From positions 864,770 through 928,769 of the forward strand of contig CAMYJW010000030.1 in the NCBI GenBank assembly GCA_947258815.1: a stretch of DNA of 64,000 bases, written 5' to 3'. The notes beneath the pieces are model-generated. The model did no database searches and was not told the origin of the DNA. It saw nothing but the letters and a program-made list of their open reading frames with translations. Positions 1 through 8,582 of the stretch are shown here, piece by piece. Source of the stretch: an uncultured Sphingomonadaceae bacterium. Its GTDB lineage: Bacteria; Pseudomonadota; Alphaproteobacteria; Sphingomonadales; Sphingomonadaceae. Made by a program: the position numbers and the translations under genes. Position 1 is the stretch's first letter, and each line of letters begins with the position of its first letter.

Positions 1-1
1 G

Positions 2-625
2 CCGCGTTCTGCAATGCAGATCGACTATATGCGCGCGCTCAACAAGTCAGACATCATCTTCGCGCTTGGTCCGGCGGGCACGGGCAAGACCTATCTTGCC
101 GTGGCGCAGGCGGTCAGCCAGCTGATCACCGGGTCGGTGCAGCGGCTGATCCTCTCGCGCCCGGCGGTTGAAGCGGGAGAGCGGCTTGGGTTCCTTCCGG
201 GTGACATGAAGGAAAAGGTCGATCCCTATCTGCGCCCGATTTACGACGCGCTTTACGATTGCATGCCGCCCGAACAGGTGGAGCGGCGGATCGCCAGCGG
301 CGAAATCGAGATCGCACCCATCGCGTTCATGCGCGGGCGCACGCTGGCCGATGCGGTCGTTATCCTCGATGAGGCGCAGAACACCACACCGGCGCAGATG
401 AAGATGTTCCTCACCCGGTTTGGCCAGAACAGCCGCATGGTTGTGTGTGGCGATCCCCGGCAGGTCGATATTCCCGGCGGCGATTCGCACAGTGGCCTTG
501 CAGACGCGGTTTCCCGGCTGGAAGGTGTGGAAGGCATTGCGGTGACGCGGTTCGGCGCTGGCGATGTTGTGCGTCACCCGATCGTGGGCAGAATTGTCAA
601 TGCCTATGAAGGACCCAACGCGTGA
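2..625 (+). CDS. PhoH family ATPase, 5' end outside window
   Basis: P-loop ATPase of the PhoH family, linked by family knowledge to RNA metabolism alongside YbeY. The reading frame is open to the left edge, and the residues before the first in-window ATG (PRSA) fit the family sequence, so the N-terminal part is missing. The visible part has Walker A GPAGTGKT shortly after its start and Walker B VVILDEAQN in the middle, followed by the conserved FGQNSR and GDPRQVD segments. It is the first gene of the common phoH-ybeY-corC order; miaB is the usual gene upstream but cannot be seen. Family assignment is firm; the true start is unknown. Confidence 0.95.
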   Translation, partial: PRSAMQIDYMRALNKSDIIFALGPAGTGKTYLAVAQAVSQLITGSVQRLILSRPAVEAGERLGFLPGDMKEKVDPYLRPIYDALYDCMPPEQVERRIASGEIEIAPIAFMRGRTLADAVVILDEAQNTTPAQMKMFLTRFGQNSRMVVCGDPRQVDIPGGDSHSGLADAVSRLEGVEGIAVTRFGAGDVVRHPIVGRIVNAYEGPNA

Positions 626-667
626 CAGACCGCCCCTTTCGCGCGGCCGCCCCGCGCCGGAGCTGAA

Positions 668-1159
668 TTGAACCTCGACATCTCTATTGAAGCGCCCTGG
701 CCCGACGAGGCAGACTGGGACGCGCTGGCCCGGCGCGTTGCGGGCGCCGCCGCGCAAGTTGCCCCCGAACTGGGGCACCCGCGCCTTTGCGCCAGTATTG
801 TCTTTGCCGATGATGAAACCCTTCACCGCCTCAACCGCGAATGGCGCGACAAGGACAAGCCGACCAATGTGCTGTCTTTTCCGATGCTCGAGCGCGATAC
901 ACTGTTGAAACTGCCCGCAAACGGACCGCCCGAACTTATCGGCGATCTTGCGCTTTCGCTGGACACGTGCAGGCGCGAGGCAGGTGATAAATCCGTTACA
1001 TTACAGGATCATGCATCTCACCTTGTGATCCACGGCCTGCTCCATCTGGCCGGGCACGATCATGAGACGAGCGAAACTGATGCACAGGCAATGGAAGCGC
1101 TCGAAATAAAGGCTCTTGCGATTCTGGGCATCCAAGACCCATATGGTCGCCTGATCTAG
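668..1159 (+). CDS. ybeY: endoribonuclease/rRNA maturation factor YbeY
   Basis: Zinc-dependent single-strand RNase acting in 16S rRNA 3' end maturation and ribosome quality control. The family signature HGLLHLAGHDH with its three metal-binding histidines lies in the C-terminal third, and an NVLSFP segment lies in the middle. At 163 residues it has normal family length. The start is a TTG at 668: the frame is closed by a stop at 623 and holds no other start codon between there and 668. It follows phoH by about 40 bases in the conserved phoH-ybeY-corC order, so co-transcription is likely. Confidence 0.93.
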   Translation: MNLDISIEAPWPDEADWDALARRVAGAAAQVAPELGHPRLCASIVFADDETLHRLNREWRDKDKPTNVLSFPMLERDTLLKLPANGPPELIGDLALSLDTCRREAGDKSVTLQDHASHLVIHGLLHLAGHDHETSETDAQAMEALEIKALAILGIQDPYGRLI

Positions 1160-1181
1160 TTTACAGAGGCACAATCGAAAA

Positions 1182-2102
1182 ATGGCCGAAAATGGCCGAA
1201 CAGGTGAATCAAGCGCCGGAGAGCCGGAGAGTAGCGGCTCATTGTGGCGCGTTGTCAGGCGGCTGTTCACATCGGATGTCGATCAGTCGCTGCGCGCGCA
1301 GATCGAGGAAGTCATCGACGAACATGAAGTCGAGGCCGATGAGAATGGCGGAAATTCGGGCGATCTTCTGCCGCTCGAACGGCAGATGCTGCGAAACCTG
1401 CTGCATTTCAGCGAGCACGACGCCGATGACGTAGCCGTGCCGCGCGGAGAGATCATCGCTCTGCCCGGCTCTTCCAGCTGGGACGAAGTGATTGCGGCAT
1501 TTTCCGAACATGGCCACAGCCGCATGCCGGTCTATGGCGAATCGCTCGACGATATTCTCGGGATGATCCACATCAAGGATGTGTTCCCCTATATCGCAAA
1601 CTGCGAAACCGTTCCCGACGACTGGAAAACGCTGCTGCGCCAACCGCTTTTCGTGCCGCAGGCGCGCGGCGCGCTGGATGTTCTGGCCGATATGCGCGCC
1701 CGCCGCGTTCATCTGGCGATTGTGATCGATGAATATTCCGGCACCGACGGGATTGTCACGATCGAGGATCTGGTTGAGGAAATCGTCGGCGATATCGAAG
1801 ATGAACACGATGACGAGCCCGAAGACCAGCTGGTCCCGCTCGATGGCGGAATGTGGGATGCGGATGCCCGCGTCGAGCTGGAAGATGTCGCGGAACGGAT
1901 TGACCCAAGGCTTGGAATCGTTGAAGAATCCGTCGATACTCTGGGCGGCCTGGCGTTCGTTCTGGCTGAACAGGTTCCCGAGCCGGGCACGATCCTTGAA
2001 CACGATTCCGGCTGGCGTATCGAGGTGACCGAAGGTAATGAACGACACGTAACCCGTCTGAGACTCCACCCCCCCAGCGCAACGGAGATCGAACCCGGCT
2101 GA
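1182..2102 (+). CDS. CBS-domain CorC/HlyC-type protein (YbeX-like)
   Basis: Soluble CorC/YbeX-type protein. It has a CBS domain pair at about residues 85-205 (VPRGEIIALP and GHSRMPVYG in the first, AIVIDEYSGTDGIVT in the second) followed by a C-terminal CorC_HlyC transporter-associated domain (DARVELEDV, VDTLGGLAF). No membrane segment is visible, which separates it from the larger HlyC/TlyC membrane forms. The family is tied to Mg/Co efflux and, in YbeX, to ribosome metabolism; the exact substrate here is not known. It lies 22 bases after ybeY. ATG at 1182 is used; ATG at 1192 is in another frame. The lnt gene often found next is absent. Confidence 0.9.
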   Translation: MAENGRTGESSAGEPESSGSLWRVVRRLFTSDVDQSLRAQIEEVIDEHEVEADENGGNSGDLLPLERQMLRNLLHFSEHDADDVAVPRGEIIALPGSSSWDEVIAAFSEHGHSRMPVYGESLDDILGMIHIKDVFPYIANCETVPDDWKTLLRQPLFVPQARGALDVLADMRARRVHLAIVIDEYSGTDGIVTIEDLVEEIVGDIEDEHDDEPEDQLVPLDGGMWDADARVELEDVAERIDPRLGIVEESVDTLGGLAFVLAEQVPEPGTILEHDSGWRIEVTEGNERHVTRLRLHPPSATEIEPG

Positions 2103-2163
2103 GCAGCTTCTGGAGCGGCCAAGTGCGCCTTCCCGCTGTCTGTCGATTGATAACGATAAAACA

Positions 2164-3048
2164 GTGCCAACACGCCGTATTCCACCTCTCCGTGCGCTCG
2201 AAGCGTTTGTGCGCGTGGTCCGCAATGGCTCCGCCAAGGCGGCTGCAAGTGAACTTGGGCTGTCTCCTTCCGCTCTCTCACGCCGGGTCGCCTCGCTTGA
2301 GGAGTTCACCGGAAAACGCCTGTTTACGCGCCAGCACCAGGCCATGAAGCTGACCGACGAGGGGCGCGGGTTCTATGATGCGATCGCGCCCAAGCTGGAA
2401 GAGCTTGCGCTTGCCGTCGAATCGCAGCTCGATCCCGTGCAAGTCTTGCGACTCCACCTAGGCGTTCCGGCCCTGTTTGGCGGGCAGCGGCTTTTCCCGC
2501 GGCTTCCCGAACTGCGCAAGCTGCACCCCAAGCTGCATATCGATATCGACACCAGCCCCAACCTCGTCGATCGGGTCGGCGATACGCTTGACGCCGCGAT
2601 CATACTTTCAAAGGAACCGGATTCTTCGCTTTATTCGGTGCGGCTTGACCGAAATCAGGTCTATGCCATCGTCTCAACCGAACTGGCGGAAGAAATCGGC
2701 GCGGTTCCAAACACCGAGACACTCTCGAAACAGACGTTCCTCGTTCACAACGACCTGCCTGAAAGTTTCGACGCCTGGAAACAGGAGATGGAACTTTTCG
2801 ATCTTGAACCGGCCGCGATCGATCACTTCGATTCCGGTCAGCTTATGCTTGAGGCTGCCGCGCAGGGGCTTGGCATCGCGATCATGCATGACGATCACTA
2901 TCGGCGCGCGCATGACACGCGTCTGGCCCGCCTGTACGAAATCGATATCGAAAGTCCGTATTGCTACTGGTTCGTCTGCCGCCCACAGGATCTGGAAAGC
3001 AGGCCGCTGCGGATCTTTAACGAGTGGCTGCTGACGGCCGAACTTTAG
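2164..3048 (+). CDS. LysR-family transcriptional regulator (GcvA-like)
   Basis: LysR-type regulator of 294 residues with an N-terminal winged helix-turn-helix at about residues 6-65 (PPLRALEAFVRV, GLSPSALSRRVASLE, GKRLFTR) and a periplasmic-binding-protein-like effector domain after it. The RRIPPLRALEAF opening resembles the GcvA subgroup. GTG at 2164 is the start. The target is unknown: LysR regulators often control a divergent neighbour, but here the upstream gene runs in the same direction and the downstream one is convergent, so no target can be assigned from context. Confidence 0.9.
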   Translation: MPTRRIPPLRALEAFVRVVRNGSAKAAASELGLSPSALSRRVASLEEFTGKRLFTRQHQAMKLTDEGRGFYDAIAPKLEELALAVESQLDPVQVLRLHLGVPALFGGQRLFPRLPELRKLHPKLHIDIDTSPNLVDRVGDTLDAAIILSKEPDSSLYSVRLDRNQVYAIVSTELAEEIGAVPNTETLSKQTFLVHNDLPESFDAWKQEMELFDLEPAAIDHFDSGQLMLEAAAQGLGIAIMHDDHYRRAHDTRLARLYEIDIESPYCYWFVCRPQDLESRPLRIFNEWLLTAEL

Positions 3049-3060
3049 CAAAAGAGCCTG

Positions 3061-3110
3061 AAACGTTTTCCGTGCACCGCGACACGAATGGAAAAGCGGC
3101 GTTCAGGCAC
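3061..3110. repeat. dispersed 50-bp hairpin repeat, copy A
   Basis: This segment matches 22843-22892 at 36 of 50 positions by my hand alignment. The shared core is AACGTTTTCCGT followed 14 bases later by AYGGAAAA, so each copy can fold with an 8-bp stem. In this copy the stem end keeps a G-T wobble where the other has G-C. It sits between the convergent 3' ends of the LysR and GGDEF/EAL genes, where a terminator or REP-like element would be expected. Confidence 0.5.
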
Positions 3111-3122
3111 AGGCAGCCGGCT

Positions 3123-4970
3123 TCAGCCTGCCAAAGCTATACGCGATTGAAGTTGTTCATGCATATGGCTGGCCGGACCGTGCGCGCGCGCCTTGTGCCA
3201 GGCGGGCAGACTGCACGCGGGCATTGCCGCTCCAAACAGATAGCCTTGCGCCTGATCGCAGCCCAGCCGGCGCACGAACGCGTGCTGCTCGGGCTGCTCG
3301 ATACCTTCGGCAATAACCTGATGGCCAAGCGCGTGTGCCATATGCACGATAGCCTTGATGATCGCTTCCGACTTGGGATTGTGACCGATATCGGCAATCA
3401 GCGACTTATCCACTTTCAGCACGCTGAACGGCAGGCGTGACAGCTGCGAGAGGTTTGAAAATCCGGTTCCGAAATCATCAATCGAAATCTGGACGCCCAC
3501 ATCGCGCAAGTGCCGCATGCGTTCCTGCGTGCGAATAAAATCGGACATCACCATCGTTTCGGTGATCTCGATTTCGATCAGCGAGGGCTCGACTTCGTAG
3601 TTCTTCAGCGCAGAGAGGATTTCCGGCACCAGTTCGGGCCGCTCGAACTGGGCGGCGGACACATTGATCGCGATCCGCATCGGCGTTCCCGCGTCCAGCC
3701 AGGCCCGCGCCTGCCGCACCGCCATGTGCAGCACGCAATTGCCAAGATCCGGCATCAGGCCGCGCTGTTCGGCAATACCGATAAAGTCATCGGGTGAGAC
3801 ACGGCCACGCAGCGGATGATCCCAGCGCACAAGCGCCTCGACCCCTTCCACTGCCATCGAGTGAACGTTCACTTTCGGCTGAAAATACAGCGAGAGCTGC
3901 TCGGTCTCGATCGCCTTGCGCAAATCCGCTTCGACCACGCTGCGTTCGATCGCAATGTCTTTAAGCGATGGCTCAAAAAAGCAGTATCGGTTCTTGCCCG
4001 CGTCCTTGGCCGCATACATCGCCAGATCGGCATAGCTGAGGATCTGGTCCGGGTCGCGGGTGTCAACCGGCATGCGCGCAATGCCGATGCTTGCGCTGAC
4101 CCGCACCTCATTTCCCTGAACGTGGAATGGCTTGCTGACTGCAGCGATAACCCTGGCCGCCCGCTCTTCAAGCGCGGCATGGTGGGTTTCGCGCGGGAAC
4201 AGGGCGACAAATTCGTCACCGGCGAAGCGCGCGAATACCGGCTTTTCAGGGAAACCATCCGCCAGTTCACCGATCGGCGTGGTGCAATCGTCGATATCGC
4301 CATGCGTCAGGCCAAAGCCCTCGCGGATAATCCGGTCGCTCACCATCCGCAGCAGTTCGTCACCCGCGCGGTGCCCAAGCGTGTCGTTGATCTTCTTGAA
4401 ATTGTCGAGGTCGATAAACAGCACCGATCCCTGACAGTCTTCCAGCGTGGCAAGCGAATTGAGCACATGCGTCACCACCGCGCGGTTGGCCAGACCGGTC
4501 ACGGGATCGCTATAGGCCAGACCGTTCATGCGAATGATATTGGTGTTCAGCCTGCCGATCATTGCCCGGAAGCTGTCAGCCAGACCGCCCACCTCGCATG
4601 TGCAGTCAACATCGATCGGCGAACTCAGATCGCCCGCGACAATCGCCTCGGTCGTCTCGCGCAGTGAATCGATGGCCGATGCCAGCCTGCTCGCAGACAG
4701 GAATGTGATCACCGGCGGAAGGAAAACCAGCCCGGCCAGCGCGGCCCAAAGCGCCGGATCCTGCACTGACTGATCCCGATACAGCGCCACGAAAAGCGTG
4801 AGCGCGCAGGAAATCGTGAATATCAGGCTGATCAGCGCAAACCGCACCGGGATACTGTTAAGCCCGCGGCCCTTGGTGTTCAGGTAAAACAGGCCCTGTG
4901 CTTCAACGTCGGACTCCGGGCATGCGATACGCCCGTCAGACCCGTCCACAAGGTTTGCTGCCTGCGGCAA
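3123..4970 (-). CDS. GGDEF/EAL c-di-GMP signalling protein
   Basis: Membrane protein that should turn over cyclic di-GMP. Two hydrophobic segments near residues 42-90 are followed by a HAMP-like linker, a GGDEF domain with the signature AGDEF, and a complete-looking EAL domain: EAL of VEALVRW, INVSA, EIEITE, IDDFGTG, LKVDKS and IAEGIE are all present, so phosphodiesterase activity is plausible. I see no RxxD inhibitory site before AGDEF, and about 25 extra residues precede it. The first in-frame start is TTG at 4970; internal GTG codons are alternatives, so the N-terminus is uncertain. It converges on the LysR gene. Confidence 0.92.
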   Translation of the reverse strand: MPQAANLVDGSDGRIACPESDVEAQGLFYLNTKGRGLNSIPVRFALISLIFTISCALTLFVALYRDQSVQDPALWAALAGLVFLPPVITFLSASRLASAIDSLRETTEAIVAGDLSSPIDVDCTCEVGGLADSFRAMIGRLNTNIIRMNGLAYSDPVTGLANRAVVTHVLNSLATLEDCQGSVLFIDLDNFKKINDTLGHRAGDELLRMVSDRIIREGFGLTHGDIDDCTTPIGELADGFPEKPVFARFAGDEFVALFPRETHHAALEERAARVIAAVSKPFHVQGNEVRVSASIGIARMPVDTRDPDQILSYADLAMYAAKDAGKNRYCFFEPSLKDIAIERSVVEADLRKAIETEQLSLYFQPKVNVHSMAVEGVEALVRWDHPLRGRVSPDDFIGIAEQRGLMPDLGNCVLHMAVRQARAWLDAGTPMRIAINVSAAQFERPELVPEILSALKNYEVEPSLIEIEITETMVMSDFIRTQERMRHLRDVGVQISIDDFGTGFSNLSQLSRLPFSVLKVDKSLIADIGHNPKSEAIIKAIVHMAHALGHQVIAEGIEQPEQHAFVRRLGCDQAQGYLFGAAMPACSLPAWHKARAHGPASHMHEQLQSRIALAG

Positions 4971-5100
4971 ATTTGATCACCAGTTACCTGCTGCCAAAGC
5001 GCAGCACGGCTTCTTTTAGCAAGGCAACGGGGATGAACAGTTAAGCCCGAAGGTGAACGCCGGGTTTACATTCGCCACTGCGCGATCGGTTTTCGCGCGC

Positions 5101-5178
5101 CGGCAATGCGCCGGGACCGGACCGTCAAGGCACCCGGAACGGCAACGCGCAGGAACCGGACCGGCAACGCGCCCGAAC
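5101..5178. repeat. two imperfect 39-bp tandem repeats
   Basis: Positions 5101-5139 and 5140-5178 are adjacent 39-bp units matching at 31 of 39 positions by hand count. Each is built from 22-bp and 17-bp subunits starting CGGCAA or a close variant, and a further partial unit follows. They lie in the 250-bp gap between the start of the GGDEF/EAL gene and the 3' end of the cyclophilin gene, which otherwise shows no gene. No function is evident. Confidence 0.6.
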
Positions 5179-5220
5179 CGCAAGGCCGGAACGGATGCTC
5201 CGGCCCCATCGGGCGGTCCG

Positions 5221-5688
5221 TCAACCTTCGCTGACGGTTGCTTTCACAATCTTTCCGGGCTTGGCCGGCGGCTCGCCCTTGGGCAGTGCATCGACATGTT
5301 CCATCCCGCTTTCGACGACACCCCAGGCAGTGTACTGTCCGTCAAGGAAGGTTGCATCGTCGAAGCAGATGAAGAACTGGCTGTTGGCCGAATCGGGCAT
5401 CGATGAGCGCGCCATCGAGCAAACGCCGCGCACGTGCGGCTCGGCATTGAATTCGGCCTTGAGATCAGGCTTTTTCGATCCGCCCATGCCGCTTCCTTCG
5501 GGGCAGCCGCCTTGCGCCATGAAGCCCGGTATCACGCGGTGAAACGTGATTCCGTCGTAAAACCCTTCGCCTGCCAGTTCCTTGATCCGCGCGACATGGC
5601 CGGGTGCCAGATCGGGACGCAGCTTGATTACGACGTCTCCTCCGCCGCTGCCGGTGTCGAGCGAAAGGGTGAGAAATTCATCGGCCAT
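5221..5688 (-). CDS. peptidyl-prolyl cis-trans isomerase, cyclophilin type
   Basis: Single-domain cyclophilin of 155 residues that isomerises prolyl peptide bonds. Family motifs are clear: FHRVIPGFMAQGG with the catalytic arginine, NSQFFI, FLDGQYTAWGVV and a GMEHVDAL segment near the C-terminus. There is no signal peptide, so it is probably the cytoplasmic PpiB-like form. It is transcribed divergently from mgtE across about 110 bases that must hold both promoters. Confidence 0.95.
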   Translation of the reverse strand: MADEFLTLSLDTGSGGGDVVIKLRPDLAPGHVARIKELAGEGFYDGITFHRVIPGFMAQGGCPEGSGMGGSKKPDLKAEFNAEPHVRGVCSMARSSMPDSANSQFFICFDDATFLDGQYTAWGVVESGMEHVDALPKGEPPAKPGKIVKATVSEG

Positions 5689-5797
5689 CGTGTGTCTCCT
5701 GAAATTTGGGCTTCCCTATAAGGTCTTGCCGGTCAATGTCACGCCCTGCCGCCCATCTGCGGTTGCTTTTCAGTCGCACCGGCTTAGACCCGCCCCA

Positions 5798-7225
5798 ATG
5801 GCGCCCGAAGAACTCAACGACGCATTGGCGGATGAGGCTGACGAAGCCGCCCCTGCGCTTGAGAGTGAGAGCCACGACGAGGAAAACCGCCTGAAGGCCG
5901 GGTTCGTGCGCAATGTCCACGAGGCACTGCGCGCAGGCGACACCGATCGGGTTTATGAGCTTGTCGAGGAACTGCACCCCGCCGACATCGCCGACCTGTT
6001 CGAGCTGACCGGCGAGGATTCGCGCCTGCCGCTTGCCCGTGCAATCCGCGATCTGATGAGCGTTGAAGTGATCGCCGAGCTGAACGATCACGTCCGCGAA
6101 CTGCTGGTGGAAGAACTTCCGGCGGAAATCGTCGCCGACATCGCCGAACAGCTGGAAACCGACGACGCGGTGGCGATGATCGAGGATCTCGACAACGCCG
6201 ACCAGCAGGCAATTCTGGCCGAACTCGATCCCGAAGACCGCGAAGCGATCGAATCGGCGTTGGCTTTCCCCGATGAATCCGCCGGACGCCTGATGAGCCG
6301 CGATCTGGTTGCGGTGCCTGAACATATCACGGTTGGCGATCTCATTGATTTTCTGCGTGAAAGCAAAGGCTTACCAACAGAGTTCTGGGAAATATTCGTG
6401 GTCGATCCGCGCCATCGCCCGGTTGGCACCTGCGAACTTTCATGGGTTTTGCGCACGCCGCGCCACATCCCGATCGCCGATCTTATGAAACGCGACCAGA
6501 CGCTGATCCCGGTCGGCATGGATCAGGAGGAAGTCGGCCTGCGATTCCAGAAATATGGCCTGATTTCCGCCGCCGTGATCGACGATTCAGGCAGGCTGGT
6601 CGGGCAGGTTACGGTCGACGATATCGTCCACGTCATTCAGGAAGAAGCGGCGGAAGACGCGCTGCTGCTTTCGGGTGCGGGCGAAGGCGATATTTATGAG
6701 CCGATCCGCGAAGCTTATTCCTCGCGGGTGCGCTGGCTGGTCGCCAATCTGGGCACCGCGCTTGTCGCCAGCTTTATCATCGCATTATTCGGCGCGGCCA
6801 TCGAAAAACTGGTTGCGCTGGCGGTTCTGATGCCGATCGTTGCCTCCATCGGCGGCAATGCCGGAACGCAGACAATGGCGGTAACGGTGCGCGCGATTGC
6901 CATGAATCAACTGACCCGCGCGAACTCCACCCGCATTCTCCTGCGCGAAATGCGCGTCGGCCTGCTGAACGGCGCAACGATTGCCTTGCTGATCGGCCTT
7001 GCGACAGCGGTTGTTTTCTCGCCAACACTGGGCGCAGTGATTGCCGTGGCGACCATCGTCAATATCCTGACCGCCGCACTGGCCGGCGTTGCCGTGCCGG
7101 TGATGTTCGACAGACTGAAACAGGATCCGGCGGTTGCCAGCTCTGTGTTCGTAACGATGATCACCGATTCGATGGGGTTTTTCGCGTTCCTGGGCCTTGC
7201 CGTGGCCAGCGGGCTTGTTGGCTGA
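5798..7225 (+). CDS. mgtE: magnesium transporter MgtE
   Basis: Mg2+-gated magnesium channel/transporter of the inner membrane, 475 residues. The order is an N-terminal acidic MgtE_N helical domain, a CBS pair (about residues 165-290) and a C-terminal block of five membrane helices containing the signature MPIVASIGGNAGTQT. ATG at 5798 gives MAPEELND and normal family length; the frame is open upstream to 5582, but that part would overlap the cyclophilin gene and does not resemble MgtE. It stands alone as a transcription unit or heads the one with DUF1489. Confidence 0.95.
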   Translation: MAPEELNDALADEADEAAPALESESHDEENRLKAGFVRNVHEALRAGDTDRVYELVEELHPADIADLFELTGEDSRLPLARAIRDLMSVEVIAELNDHVRELLVEELPAEIVADIAEQLETDDAVAMIEDLDNADQQAILAELDPEDREAIESALAFPDESAGRLMSRDLVAVPEHITVGDLIDFLRESKGLPTEFWEIFVVDPRHRPVGTCELSWVLRTPRHIPIADLMKRDQTLIPVGMDQEEVGLRFQKYGLISAAVIDDSGRLVGQVTVDDIVHVIQEEAAEDALLLSGAGEGDIYEPIREAYSSRVRWLVANLGTALVASFIIALFGAAIEKLVALAVLMPIVASIGGNAGTQTMAVTVRAIAMNQLTRANSTRILLREMRVGLLNGATIALLIGLATAVVFSPTLGAVIAVATIVNILTAALAGVAVPVMFDRLKQDPAVASSVFVTMITDSMGFFAFLGLAVASGLVG

Positions 7226-7281
7226 TCGAATTTCCCGTCCGTCCGGCTTGAGCGCGGCGCGCATCGGCCTATCTTGAACCC

Positions 7282-7677
7282 ATGCCGCTTCACCTGACCA
7301 AGATTTCCTTTCGCGCCCGGACGCCCGAAACCTTGCGCGACTGGCTGGAAAGCCATGCCAGCGAAGCGCTTCTCACCACGCGTTTTCTGCCCAAACGACA
7401 GGATGAACTGATCGGCGGATCGCTGTTCTGGATCATGGAACACGCGCTGATCGGGCGCTCGCCCATTGTCGGCTTCGGCAAGGCCGACGACGGACGCGGC
7501 ACGATCCGGCTCGAACCGCGCCTCATCACCGTGCAGACCACGCCCCGGCGCGCGCATCAGGGCTGGCGCTATCTTCAGGATAAAGACGCCCCGCCCGATC
7601 TTGATGGTCCGGGCGGCGAAAGCGATGCCCTGCCGCCCCGGCTGATCGGGGAACTGGCGAAACTGGGGCTGGTTTAA
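7282..7677 (+). CDS. DUF1489 family protein
   Basis: A 131-residue protein matching my memory of DUF1489, a family of unknown function common in alphaproteobacteria. Recognisable segments are an N-terminal MPLHLTKISFRA, LTTRFLPKRQDEL, GGSLFWIMEH and a C-terminal PRRAHQGWRYL. No catalytic motif or signal peptide is visible. It begins 56 bases after mgtE on the same strand and ends tail to tail with nudC. Confidence 0.85.
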   Translation: MPLHLTKISFRARTPETLRDWLESHASEALLTTRFLPKRQDELIGGSLFWIMEHALIGRSPIVGFGKADDGRGTIRLEPRLITVQTTPRRAHQGWRYLQDKDAPPDLDGPGGESDALPPRLIGELAKLGLV

Positions 7678-7694
7678 GAAGCCCCGCGCAACCG

Positions 7695-8582
7695 TCAGTC
7701 GCGATCGACCCACCAGCGCAGCAGCGTGTGGGCCACGGCATGCGCGGGCGGTGCGCGGAACGCCCTGCCCGCCTCGCCATGCTGAACCGCATCGAGCGCA
7801 TCGACGACATCGCCGCGTGAGAACCAGCGCGCATCCTCAAGCTCTGTCTCGTCAATCGTGATCGTTGGATCGTCGGCATAGGCATGGCAGCCCACCATCA
7901 ACGAAGATGGAAACGGCCACGGCTGGCTGATGACATAGGAAATATCGCGCACTTTCAGGCCCGCTTCTTCCATCGTTTCGCGGGCCACCGCGCCTTCCAG
8001 CGATTCGCCCGGCTCCACAAATCCGGCCAGCGCCGAATAACTTTGCGGCGGAAACCGGGGCTGACGGCCCAGCAGCATATCGCCTTCATGTTCCACCAGC
8101 ATGATCGTGACCGGATCGACCCGCGGGAAATGTTCAGCGCCGCATTCCTCGCTGGTGCAGGTGCGCTGCCACCCCCCCTTGGCAAGCCGCGTCGGCTGGC
8201 CGCACACCGCGCAGAACCGATGCCGCGCGTGCCAGTCCACCAACGAACGCGCGCCGCCATAAGTCGCCAGATCGGTCGGTCCAAGCTGGCTCATCGTGCG
8301 CCACAGCTTTGGCCCGGCGGGCGCCATGCTGCCTTTGAGATCGCGCGGCACTTCGGCAAAACAGCCGCGTTCACCATCAAGGCCAAGAAACAGCAATTCG
8401 CTTTGCGGATCGGCTTCGCCCAAAGATCGCCATTCCAGCCCGCCTTCGAGCGCGATCACCGGATCGAGCCCGTCAAGGCTGAGCAACCGGGCGGCCGGGG
8501 TCATCAGCCGTGCCAGCGCATCGCGATCGGCGCGGATATGATCAGCGCGGTCCAGCGCGGTCTGGGCAAACCCGACGTTCAT
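7695..8582 (-). CDS. nudC: NAD(+) diphosphatase NudC
   Basis: Nudix hydrolase that cleaves NADH/NAD and removes the NAD cap from RNA. The 295-residue protein has an N-terminal domain, a zinc ribbon (CAVCG and CTSEECG), and a Nudix box beginning GFVEPGESLE and ending ETMEEAGL. SQPWPFPSSLM after the box is the NudC SQPWPFP marker. Its ATG overlaps the stop of the upstream serine hydrolase gene by 4 bases, implying translational coupling. Confidence 0.95.
   Translation of the reverse strand: MNVGFAQTALDRADHIRADRDALARLMTPAARLLSLDGLDPVIALEGGLEWRSLGEADPQSELLFLGLDGERGCFAEVPRDLKGSMAPAGPKLWRTMSQLGPTDLATYGGARSLVDWHARHRFCAVCGQPTRLAKGGWQRTCTSEECGAEHFPRVDPVTIMLVEHEGDMLLGRQPRFPPQSYSALAGFVEPGESLEGAVARETMEEAGLKVRDISYVISQPWPFPSSLMVGCHAYADDPTITIDETELEDARWFSRGDVVDALDAVQHGEAGRAFRAPPAHAVAHTLLRWWVDRD

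Noticed and set aside
5582-5797. N-terminal extension of MgtE to an upstream ATG
   Set aside because: It overlaps the divergent cyclophilin gene and does not resemble MgtE; ATG at 5798 gives normal family length.
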